A DNA stretch of 64,000 nt from Fibrobacterota bacterium (lineage in GTDB: Bacteria; Fibrobacterota; Chitinivibrionia; Chitinivibrionales; Chitinispirillaceae), in NCBI GenBank assembly GCA_023436205.1, contig JAEZKC010000002.1, positions 1-64,000 of the forward strand. The letters are read 5' to 3'. The notes under the pieces are model-generated. The model had not been told where the DNA came from, made no database searches, and worked only from the letters and a program-made list of their open reading frames with translations. Position numbers and translations under genes: made by a program. Positions 44,885 through 52,624 of this stretch are shown here, piece after piece; the first letter of the stretch is position 1, and the number at the start of each line of letters is the position of its first letter.

Positions 44885-46075
44885 TTATCTTCTGTATAGC
44901 TTCATACGCTCTACAACGGTCTGTAGGTAAAACCGGGTCTCCGCATAGGGAAGGCTGCGGAGTAAATGCCTGTATACGGCATCATCACTTCTTCCATTTA
45001 TTACCAGAACCGCATTATCGACCAGTACTGAACCGGTAAAAGCCCATGCCACATTGCCAGGACCAGTATTGTAACCAGCAATAGTGCAGTACCGATTTTT
45101 CTCTCTGCTGTTTACCGCACCGAAATACCTGCTCGATAGTAAATGAAGATATGCACAACCTAATCGGATGTTATTTTCCGGATCCAGCAAATATCTATCA
45201 TCGGGAATTCCGGGCGCACTTGTAACCAGCAGATAAGCATCCGCCCCACCCTTTTCGGGCACAAGCTGCATGATCCCCACAGCATTAGCCTCGGACCTGG
45301 CTAACGGATTGAAATAGGACTCGCTGTGAATAATTGCCAACACAAGCTCCGGCTCCAAACCATATGCGACACAGTACTTATCAACAAAGGGCAGAAAAGG
45401 TTCCATCCTTTTTTTCAGATGATCGGGGGCCAGCGGGAAAACCAGTGAAATCCGTTGTTCATCCCTGCCAACTATCTGCTCAGATGAAATTCTGGAATCA
45501 ATCTTTGTACCTTCCACTATAGCCACTGCGTCTTTTTCACTAACCGGACTCCCATCACTGAGGGCAAGCTGTCCAGCCAGAACCGGATTGTCCAGAAGTT
45601 TGCTGCCTTCTACCGGCAACTCATCTATACTTCCACAACTGCTTATGACCCTTTTCACTTCTTGAGCCAATTTTTTTTTAGTATTGACAGCACTCTCTTC
45701 AACTGAAGCCCTAACCTTAACCGTCACAGTTCCCTTTTCAAAATCGACCACAAAGACACTTGATCCATCAGCGGAGTATTCAACCCAGCGTTTGCGGCCG
45801 GGGGTCAAAAATTCACCCCACTGGCGGTATATCTCTTTTTTAAAGAGCCTGAACTGCCGGTCACGCTTCTTTTTCCAGAGATCAAACTCCCCTTTTGAGC
45901 GCACAAGCTGCTTCTGCTGCAGCGACTCCAGACGCTCCCTCTCCAGAGCCTGATCCCGCAAAAACCTGCTAAACTCCTCCAGCTCTTCTTTCTGGTAATC
46001 GGTTGCAGGTTGGGCCTGAAGTGAAAACCAGAGGAGGATAAAGGTGATACAGAAGTGGAGTTTTTTATAAACCAT
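44885..46075 (-). CDS. mltC: Membrane-bound lytic murein transglycosylase C-like protein
   Basis: A 396-residue periplasmic lytic transglycosylase. After a signal peptide (ending LQAQPA) comes a charged helical and beta region like the MltC N-terminal domain (GRKRWVEYSADGSSVFVVDFEKGTV). The SLT catalytic domain spans residues about 235-390: AIIHSESYFNPLARSEANA with catalytic Glu, GIMQLVP, then AGYNTGPGNV. It has no lipobox Cys, so it may be soluble, unlike the E. coli lipoprotein. It stops three bases after the convergent trkA. Confidence 0.85.
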   Translation of the reverse strand: MVYKKLHFCITFILLWFSLQAQPATDYQKEELEEFSRFLRDQALERERLESLQQKQLVRSKGEFDLWKKKRDRQFRLFKKEIYRQWGEFLTPGRKRWVEYSADGSSVFVVDFEKGTVTVKVRASVEESAVNTKKKLAQEVKRVISSCGSIDELPVEGSKLLDNPVLAGQLALSDGSPVSEKDAVAIVEGTKIDSRISSEQIVGRDEQRISLVFPLAPDHLKKRMEPFLPFVDKYCVAYGLEPELVLAIIHSESYFNPLARSEANAVGIMQLVPEKGGADAYLLVTSAPGIPDDRYLLDPENNIRLGCAYLHLLSSRYFGAVNSREKNRYCTIAGYNTGPGNVAWAFTGSVLVDNAVLVINGRSDDAVYRHLLRSLPYAETRFYLQTVVERMKLYRR

Positions 46076-46254
46076 GCAGCAATCCAGTGCAATATGCAGA
46101 CCAGCTCACCTTTGATAAAACGCTTAAATTTTTGTAATCGGTACAAAATCAAAGGCTTAGCAAGTTCCAGAGGGCCTTTCAAAAAAAATCAGAAAGGTAC
46201 AAAGCAATATTCTTTGTACAAACAACGAAATACTTGTACTTTGGAGGTGACTGC

Positions 46255-47106
46255 ATGGATAAAAGAATGATTGTTCCCGATGAATTCTCTCTTGAACTGT
46301 ATCTCAAGGACATCAGCAAAAGCGAAACGCTTTCTGCCGAGGAAGAGTACAAAATGGCCGTCCTCATAAAAAAGGGCGACAAAAAGGCTCTGGAGCGTCT
46401 GATCAATGCCAATCTGCGTTTTGTGGTCAGCGTGGCCCGCAATTATCAAAATCAGGGTCTTCCCCTTGGAGAACTGATAAGTGAGGGAAACCTGGGGCTC
46501 ATTCAGGCGGCAAAGCGCTTTGATGAGAAGCGAAATTTCAAGTTCATTTCCTATGCTGTATGGTGGATTCGCCAGGCAATTCTTAGAGCTTTGGCAGACA
46601 GGTCACGCATCACACGCGTTCCCCTTAACCGAATCGGGATCATCCATAAAGTTGGTAAAACCCAAAGCAGACTTGAGCAGAAGCTTAGCCGAATGCCATC
46701 TCTTGAGGAGATAGCGGCGGAGCTGGGCCTGGAGGAGAGCGAAGTGCTGGCGATTCAGAAAATCGGCAACCGCTATCTTTCTCTGGACACCCCGGTGCAG
46801 GGAGATGACGGTTCTGAGCTGATTGATCTGCTCCAGGATGAAGAGCAGGAAATGCCGGACAGCAGACTTATTGAATTCTCCATGCATGAAGGAGTCAACC
46901 GCATACTGGACACGCTTAACGAGAGAGAAAAACGGGTATTGAAACTATACTTTGGCGTAGGAGAAGAAACCCCTCATACTCTCGATGAAATTGGAAGACG
47001 GCTCCACCTTACCAGAGAGCGTGTGCGACAGATCAAGGAGAAAGCTATTCACCGCTTGAAGAACTCCTACCGCAACCGCACTTTAAAAGCCTTCACTGAA
47101 TACTAA
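46255..47106 (+). CDS. rpoD: Primary-type sigma-70 factor
   Basis: A 283-residue sigma factor with regions 1.2 to 4.2 and no long region 1.1, as in the short primary sigmas of FCB bacteria. Region 1.2 has FSLELYLKDISK, region 2 has NLRFVVSVARNYQNQGLPL and FKFISYAVWWIRQAI. Region 3 includes IGIIHKVGKTQS, and region 4.2 has TLDEIGRRLHLTRERVRQIK followed by basic residues. The start at 46255 is fixed by GGAGGTGA five bases upstream. It could be an alternative sigma of the RpoS kind, but region 2.4/4.2 look like the housekeeping form. A perfect hairpin follows. Confidence 0.85.
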   Translation: MDKRMIVPDEFSLELYLKDISKSETLSAEEEYKMAVLIKKGDKKALERLINANLRFVVSVARNYQNQGLPLGELISEGNLGLIQAAKRFDEKRNFKFISYAVWWIRQAILRALADRSRITRVPLNRIGIIHKVGKTQSRLEQKLSRMPSLEEIAAELGLEESEVLAIQKIGNRYLSLDTPVQGDDGSELIDLLQDEEQEMPDSRLIEFSMHEGVNRILDTLNEREKRVLKLYFGVGEETPHTLDEIGRRLHLTRERVRQIKEKAIHRLKNSYRNRTLKAFTEY

Positions 47107-47123
47107 AAACAGCACCGGTTTTA

Positions 47124-47154
47124 AAACCAAAGTCAGTCAATCTGACTTTGGTTT
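47124..47154. terminator. Strong hairpin behind the sigma factor gene
   Basis: A perfect 13-base stem, AAACCAAAGTCAG and CTGACTTTGGTTT, around the loop TCAAT. It lies 17 bases after the sigma factor stop and 9 bases before the end of the convergent 51-residue membrane peptide gene, so it could serve both strands. T runs at the edges are short. Confidence 0.7.
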
Positions 47155-47163
47155 ACAATTCGT

Positions 47164-47319
47164 TCAAGGCATCTTGTAAAAACGCCTCACCGGTTCATTT
47201 TTCAGCTGCACACCTGGAGAGTTACTTTTAAAATCTTTCCAGGAGAAAATCATTCCCACAATCCAGGAAACAATGAAGGAAAAAATCAGCAGGTACGTAA
47301 TCACAATCAGAATCATCAT
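47164..47319 (-). CDS. Small single-pass membrane protein
   Basis: A 51-residue protein: a hydrophobic helix (MMILIVITYLLIFSF to about residue 26) followed by a basic, polar tail ending RRFYKMP. A G-rich ribosome site (GGGGGGT) lies just before the ATG. Shape is that of small membrane accessory peptides; I do not recognise the family. Convergent with the sigma factor gene across a shared hairpin. Confidence 0.6.
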   Translation of the reverse strand: MMILIVITYLLIFSFIVSWIVGMIFSWKDFKSNSPGVQLKNEPVRRFYKMP

Positions 47320-47521
47320 ATTCTACCCCCCAAAAACACTTCTACTCTAATGATACCTGCCACTTTTGAATAATATCAATAGTGATTCTCTTTTTTTGTA
47401 AACACTGCCCCTCCTTTTCCCCTGTTCACTTTGCAGCAGTCCCTCCTATTGTTTCGATTTATTATATTAAAGGAGTCGCTGCCCAAAAAATCTTTAATTT
47501 TAAGTGATGAAGCGAGGTTAC

Positions 47522-48682
47522 ATGACCGCAGCAGTGCCATCCAAGCTGAAAAATCTGAAGAAACGCCGAATGCTGGTAATATCCGCAGGTGGAATTCAAA
47601 GCGGTATACAGGTTCTCTTTCTGGGGCTTCAGGGCAGTAAATGGGAAATATTCTCCAAGTCTTTTCTCCCGTATCCACAAAAGGTCGGATCTCTCATTGA
47701 GCAATTGAACGAAAACCAGCAACCTATAAAGCTTTCCGATCTGGGGTGGCTGGAGTACAAAATCACCATGCTTCTACTGGAGTGTGCCAGAACGGCTCTT
47801 GCCCAGGCACCCAAATCGGTGGGAACCCCGCACCTGGCGGTTCTGAATAAACCAACGCTGTGGAAAGGTGCTACAGGCGAAAACCTGCAGCAGAGCAGCT
47901 GGAATCTCACAATCGGAGATGAACAGTTCATTGCCAGTTCACTTTCCATACCAGTGCTCACCGATTTTATCAGGCATAACATTCTGGCCGGAGGCCCGGG
48001 AGTTCTTCCGACATTCCCCGGAAGTCTTTACATTGCCGCCCCCACATCCGGAATCGGACTGTTTGCCAATATTGGACTAGTCTCAAGAATGACCATAATT
48101 GACAAGAGCTCCTCAGCGCTGCTCCTGGAATCCGATACGGGTCCGGGCACGTTTCTCATCGATAAATGTGCCAAGGATGCGGCCTGTCCGGATGGCTTTG
48201 ACCGCGACGGGAAGCTTTCTTCGCAAGGTCTGGTCAATACGGAATGCCTGGAGGAACTTGCGAAGGACTCCTGGCTGCTGATACCTTCTCCAAAGCAGGC
48301 GTCCCCCGATATTTTTCTTCCTTTATTGGCTCATCCCTGTCTTTCAGACCTCAGCATTGTTGACAAACTCGCTACCATAACTGCGTTGAGCGCGAAATCT
48401 ATATACGATTTTTTCAGAAGAGAGTATACAATCAATCTCTCTCCAGAAGCACTCTGGGTATCTGGCGGTGGGAGTAACAATTTGTCACTGATGGAGTTTC
48501 TGGGAGCCTACTTTGATCCCATTCCCGTTCATAGCATAGAGGAGCTGAATGTTCCAGCAGACATGAAAGTGCCTCTTGAACTGGGTTTGACAGTTAACGA
48601 ATATCTCTCGGGGAACAAGGTTCCATGGGAGTCGGGAAATCATCCCCGCATGGAACCGCTTGCCAGGTGGATACTGCCTTAA
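47522..48682 (+). CDS. Diverged AnmK-like sugar-kinase-fold protein
   Basis: A 386-residue protein whose C-terminal half keeps the anhydro-N-acetylmuramic acid kinase outline: DTGPGTFLID, then DGFDRDGKLSSQG, ATITALSAKSIYDF and WVSGGGSNNLSLME. Key catalytic features are lost: the N-terminal GTSxDG loop is SAGGIQSG, and the DIAAGGQG segment, whose Asp is the catalytic base in AnmK as I recall it, reads NILAGGPG. The K-S/T-x-G-x-E/D-F block is KQASPDIF. It is probably a non-catalytic or altered paralogue. GAGG precedes ATG 47522. It overlaps lpxA by four bases, tail-to-tail. Confidence 0.7.
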   Translation: MTAAVPSKLKNLKKRRMLVISAGGIQSGIQVLFLGLQGSKWEIFSKSFLPYPQKVGSLIEQLNENQQPIKLSDLGWLEYKITMLLLECARTALAQAPKSVGTPHLAVLNKPTLWKGATGENLQQSSWNLTIGDEQFIASSLSIPVLTDFIRHNILAGGPGVLPTFPGSLYIAAPTSGIGLFANIGLVSRMTIIDKSSSALLLESDTGPGTFLIDKCAKDAACPDGFDRDGKLSSQGLVNTECLEELAKDSWLLIPSPKQASPDIFLPLLAHPCLSDLSIVDKLATITALSAKSIYDFFRREYTINLSPEALWVSGGGSNNLSLMEFLGAYFDPIPVHSIEELNVPADMKVPLELGLTVNEYLSGNKVPWESGNHPRMEPLARWILP

Positions 48683-49527
48683 TCAACTGTGACAGATTCA
48701 CTCATTCGCATGATACCACGCTGGCTTCCCTTTACGAAAGTAACTATGCGAGCCACGTCGGGATCGTTTGGGAAAGTACTCTCAAGTTTGGCGAGCGCAT
48801 CCTGCAGAGAGAGTTTTTCCCTGAAAAGAATCTTGTATGCCTGTTTGATATTTCTTATTTGCTCAGAGGTGAACCCGCGGCGCTCAAGCCCCACTTTGTT
48901 GATGCCGGCAATGCGGGTGGGATCAGCCCCCACAAGCGCATAGGGAACCACATCAGTAAAGGGTCTGGCAACAGAAGCGACCATTGCATAATCACCGATT
49001 CGGGTAAACTGGTGAATGGGAACAATGCCTCCGATTGTCACATGACTCCCGACCACCACATGCCCTGCCATGGCAAGTCCATTGGATATAGTGACTTCAT
49101 CACCAAGAACACAATCATGAGCGATATGACAGTAAGCCATGATCCAGCAGTTCGCTCCAATACGGGTTTCTCCCGATGCGCTTGTCCCACGGTTTACAGT
49201 CACAAACTCGCGAATGAGGGTATTCTCTCCGATGAAAGTATACGTTTTCTCTCCCGCATACTTCTTATCCTGCGGCTCAAGTCCAATGGCTGCACCCTTG
49301 AAAATGCGGCATTTTGCTGCCAGTCTGGTGCCGGTACCGATCATCACATGAGGACCGATCTGACAGCCGTCTCCGATTTCCACATCCTGTTCTATAACAG
49401 TATAGGGGCCGATGCAAACATCAGCCCCTATCTTTACTCCCGGTTCTATAATTGCCGTGGGATGAATCTGTGCAGGATTATGTTTCCCCGAACAGCAACC
49501 GCACCCCCGATTTTCATTGTCAGCCAT
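48679..49527 (-). CDS. lpxA: UDP-N-acetylglucosamine acyltransferase
   Basis: A 282-residue left-handed beta-helix enzyme that starts lipid A synthesis by acylating UDP-GlcNAc. Hexapeptide repeats run through the first 190 residues (IHPTAIIEPGVKIG, GPYTVIEQDVEIG). The catalytic His lies in MAYCHIAHDCVLG, and the C-terminal helical domain starts near AGINKVGLERRGF. A short N-terminal extension (about residues 5-15) has three Cys close together (RGCGCCSGKH), not usual for LpxA. It is the last gene of the bamA-skp-lpxD-lpxC/fabZ-lpxA group, 42 bases behind lpxC/fabZ. Confidence 0.95.
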   Translation of the reverse strand: MADNENRGCGCCSGKHNPAQIHPTAIIEPGVKIGADVCIGPYTVIEQDVEIGDGCQIGPHVMIGTGTRLAAKCRIFKGAAIGLEPQDKKYAGEKTYTFIGENTLIREFVTVNRGTSASGETRIGANCWIMAYCHIAHDCVLGDEVTISNGLAMAGHVVVGSHVTIGGIVPIHQFTRIGDYAMVASVARPFTDVVPYALVGADPTRIAGINKVGLERRGFTSEQIRNIKQAYKILFREKLSLQDALAKLESTFPNDPDVARIVTFVKGSQRGIMRMSESVTVD

Positions 49528-49569
49528 AGTTCACAAATCCGTTTGTCAAAGTAAGAATACTCAACCCAG

Positions 49570-50940
49570 TCAGCTGAACATTGCGAGCCCTTGGGCCTCG
49601 CAGACCAGCTTGTCTTCCACATAGCATTTACCTTCAAACTTGCCCGTTCCGCGTCTGAACTGCAGCATCTTTACCTCTATGCGCAGCACATCGCCAGGAC
49701 GAACGATTCCTCTGAATCTGGCGTTGTCGATCCCCATGAAGAGCACCTGAGCATCAGGATTTGGAGGTGCATCTTTCTTGTAAAGACCCATGATTCCTGC
49801 AGCCTGAGCAATAGCCTCAATCTGCAAAACGCCGGGCATGATAGGATTTCCGGGGAAGTGTCCCTGGAAGAAATTGTCGTTAAAGGAGACATTTTTGGCA
49901 GCCACGATTTCCTTGCCGGGATTGATGCTGACGACCTTGTCAATCAGAAGGAAAGGATAGCGGTGAGGGAGAATTCTAGTAATATCCTCAAAAGTAAGCT
50001 GAATCTGCTCCTCGGCTTTCTTCTTGGCCTTAAGCTTGAGGTGCTCCCTTATATTGCGCGCCATTTCGATGTTGGCTGCGTGACCAGTTCTGGCCGCCAG
50101 AATATGAGCATTGAGAGGCTTCCCGAGAAGGTAGAGGTCTCCTATGAGATCCAGCGCCTTATGACGGCAGGGTTCATTCCAGTAACGCAATTCTGTATTG
50201 TTGAGAAAACCGTTCTTACCCGGTTCAACAGGACCTTTGTAATTATTGAAAAGCTTGCGAATGTAATCAATCTTTTCATCTGTGAGCTCAACATCCTGCA
50301 CCACCAGAGCACTGTCGAGGCTTCCGCCCTTTATCAACCCCATCTCGCGAAGCTTCTGAATTTCAGAAAGAAAGCAAAAGGTTCTCGCCGATGCAAAGTC
50401 ATTTACATAATCATCCAGTGAAAAAAGCGTGGTATACTGGGCACCAAGGGCAGGATAGTTATAGTCGATTTCAAGAGTCAACCGGAAATGGTCCAGAGGG
50501 AAAACTCCCAGAGCCACGTCCCCTTTGACATACATAAGCGGTTCCTCAATACTGAGGTATTCTCTTTCCGCTTCCTGTTCTACAATTCCCGCATCCTGAA
50601 CAAGCTTGACATAAGGCATGGCGCTTCCGTCCATGAGGGGAATTTCCTGAGCTCCGACCTCAACACGACAGTTATCGATCCCAAGCCCGGCAAAGCAGGA
50701 CATGACATGCTCGATTGTGTAAACTTTGACCTCGTTAATACCGATAGTGGTACCGCGGGCAATGTCGACGACATAATCTATATCTGCGGGAATTTCAGGA
50801 CTTCCTTCAAGGTCAGTTCTAACGAACTTGATTCCGTAATTTTCCGGAGCAGGATTAAGAGTGACTTTTGCAGGGACGCCGGTGTGAAGACCTATACCGG
50901 TTAAGGAAACGCTCTTCCCGATAGTATGCTGGAAGGCCAT
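49570..50940 (-). CDS. lpxC/fabZ: Bifunctional LpxC deacetylase / FabZ dehydratase
   Basis: A 456-residue fusion. Residues 1-300 are LpxC, the zinc deacetylase of lipid A synthesis: HTIGKSVSLTGIGLHTG, YTIEHVMSCFAGLGIDNC (zinc His), PCRHKALDLIGDLYLLG (zinc His/Asp) and AARTGHAANIE. Residues 310-456 are FabZ, the 3-hydroxyacyl-ACP dehydratase: ITRILPHRYPFLLID, GHFPGNPIMPGVLQIEAIAQ with catalytic His and Glu. The fusion is known from Bacteroidota/FCB genomes and links lipid A to fatty acid synthesis. 41 bases separate it from lpxD. Confidence 0.95.
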   Translation of the reverse strand: MAFQHTIGKSVSLTGIGLHTGVPAKVTLNPAPENYGIKFVRTDLEGSPEIPADIDYVVDIARGTTIGINEVKVYTIEHVMSCFAGLGIDNCRVEVGAQEIPLMDGSAMPYVKLVQDAGIVEQEAEREYLSIEEPLMYVKGDVALGVFPLDHFRLTLEIDYNYPALGAQYTTLFSLDDYVNDFASARTFCFLSEIQKLREMGLIKGGSLDSALVVQDVELTDEKIDYIRKLFNNYKGPVEPGKNGFLNNTELRYWNEPCRHKALDLIGDLYLLGKPLNAHILAARTGHAANIEMARNIREHLKLKAKKKAEEQIQLTFEDITRILPHRYPFLLIDKVVSINPGKEIVAAKNVSFNDNFFQGHFPGNPIMPGVLQIEAIAQAAGIMGLYKKDAPPNPDAQVLFMGIDNARFRGIVRPGDVLRIEVKMLQFRRGTGKFEGKCYVEDKLVCEAQGLAMFS

Positions 50941-50981
50941 AGTGCAGGAGAATCCTTTCTAAACTGTAGTAAACTAGACGG

Positions 50982-52019
50982 CTACACCGACCCAGCCGTT
51001 TTCTTCAGTGATTCTACTTCTTTCGAAAGTCGTTTAACTTCTTTTAACAGATCAGGCAGTTGAGCCTGGGAGGCCTCAATGCGCCGCATTCCCATGAGAT
51101 CTCTTGCGGGATAACCGGTTATCTTCGCTCCTGGCTCGACGCTCTTAGACACGCCTGCCTTGGCACCAACAAAAGAATCATCCCCGATCTCAATATGACC
51201 CACAAACCCGGCCTGACCGGCAATAATGACTCTCTTGCCAACTTTTGTGGAACCGCTGATTCCAGTTTGTGCTGCGATGGCGGAATTTTCACCAATTTCC
51301 ACATTGTGGGCAATATGAATTAAATTGTCTAGCTTTGTGCCCCTACTAATTACCGTTGGTTCGAAATTTCCCCGGTCAATAGTGGTGCAGGCGCCAATAT
51401 CTACATCATCTTCGATTACCACAATGCCGAATGCGGGAATTCGTACCCACTCTCCACTTTTCAGACGTGCATTGCCAAAGCCGTCACTTCCGATCACTGC
51501 ACCCGACTGAATTACCACCCGACTGCCAATCTGCGTTCCCCACCGGATGACCACTCCGGAATCGATTCTGGTTTGCGCTCCAACGCGGGTCCCTTTCTCG
51601 ATAACACAATTGGCCCCAATACGGCACTTTTCTCCGATGATAACATCAGGACCAATGACAGTATTGTGACCAATGGAGGAAGAAGGATGAACAGATGAGG
51701 AAGCATCAATAAAAGCCCTGAGAGAAATCCCCTCCCCGAAACCGGGAGAGAGGTCTTCGAAGAGCTGCGCCGTGAGGGCATAGCCCACATAGGGATCATC
51801 CACCTCAAGGCACAGCTTGCCGGGGATCACATCCCCCTTCTTTACAATCACCGCCGCAGCAGCAGAGCCCTGCATTTTCTCTCTGTATTTGGGATTCGAC
51901 AGAAAGGTAATGTCATTATCGGTGGCCTTATCAGGAGACGAAATGGAAAAGATTTCCCTGTTGCCCTCCGTAGAGTCGATGGCTGCACCAATATGTACGG
52001 CGATGACTGATAGCTTCAC
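50982..52019 (-). CDS. lpxD: UDP-3-O-(3-hydroxyacyl)glucosamine N-acyltransferase
   Basis: A 345-residue enzyme adding the amide-linked fatty acid in lipid A synthesis. The N-terminal domain has ATDNDITFLSNPKY. A long hexapeptide beta-helix follows with the catalytic-type IHIAHNVEIGENSAIAAQTG near residue 235, and the C-terminal helix is a coiled coil. The GTG start overlaps the skp stop by one base (TAGTG), showing coupling with the periplasmic chaperone gene. Confidence 0.94.
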   Translation of the reverse strand: MKLSVIAVHIGAAIDSTEGNREIFSISSPDKATDNDITFLSNPKYREKMQGSAAAAVIVKKGDVIPGKLCLEVDDPYVGYALTAQLFEDLSPGFGEGISLRAFIDASSSVHPSSSIGHNTVIGPDVIIGEKCRIGANCVIEKGTRVGAQTRIDSGVVIRWGTQIGSRVVIQSGAVIGSDGFGNARLKSGEWVRIPAFGIVVIEDDVDIGACTTIDRGNFEPTVISRGTKLDNLIHIAHNVEIGENSAIAAQTGISGSTKVGKRVIIAGQAGFVGHIEIGDDSFVGAKAGVSKSVEPGAKITGYPARDLMGMRRIEASQAQLPDLLKEVKRLSKEVESLKKTAGSV

Positions 52020-52546
52020 TATTTTCCACTCTCTTTTTCGAGTTGCTTGAGAACCTTATCGGTCAGGTCGTAGGCATCTTTTGCAAACACAATTCCTCCG
52101 GCCCGCGTGTCTAATATAAAATCGTATTGTTCGTCCTTGGCAATTTTTTCGATGATTTTGTTAATTTTTTCGATAATGGGTTTAGTAAGCTCCTCATTTT
52201 TCACCAGAGCCTCCCCCTTCTGACCGAATTTCTCCTGCACAAACTTCTCATGCTGCATGATTTTGCCCCTGAGAGAATCCTCAAGTTCCTTCTTGCGATC
52301 AGCGCTGAGAAGAAGACTCTGCTTCTCCAGCTGGGTCTTAAGCTCGTTAATTTCCTTGAGACGCTTTGAGGCTTCCTGCTCCCACTTGGCGACTTCCTTG
52401 TTGAACTTTTCCTGAGCAGCCTTGGTACCTTCGAACTGGGTGAAAATCTTTTCAGAATTGACAAAGCCAACCTTCATTTCAGCCCAGCTTGTGGTCACTG
52501 TGGCAGCGGCCAGAAGTGCCAATCCCATTGTTTTCCAACTCTTCAT
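52019..52546 (-). CDS. skp: Skp/OmpH-type periplasmic chaperone
   Basis: A 175-residue protein with a signal peptide (ending TTSWA), a short strand MKVGFVNSEKIF, and a long coiled coil rich in Glu/Lys/Gln (about residues 50-130), the arms of the Skp trimer. It carries unfolded outer-membrane proteins across the periplasm to the BamA encoded just upstream. Two adjacent ATGs (52549, 52546) follow GGAGGAG; the second has the better spacing. Confidence 0.92.
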   Translation of the reverse strand: MKSWKTMGLALLAAATVTTSWAEMKVGFVNSEKIFTQFEGTKAAQEKFNKEVAKWEQEASKRLKEINELKTQLEKQSLLLSADRKKELEDSLRGKIMQHEKFVQEKFGQKGEALVKNEELTKPIIEKINKIIEKIAKDEQYDFILDTRAGGIVFAKDAYDLTDKVLKQLEKESGK

Positions 52547-52624
52547 CATAACTCCTCCATTGAGAAAAAGCAAAAGAAGCCGCGCTACGAAAGCCAGGCT
52601 TCCTTTATGGTTTTATTGCGACTA

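Noticed and set aside
49570..50940. LpxC-FabZ fusion as a novelty
   Set aside because: This fusion is already known from Bacteroidota and related genomes.
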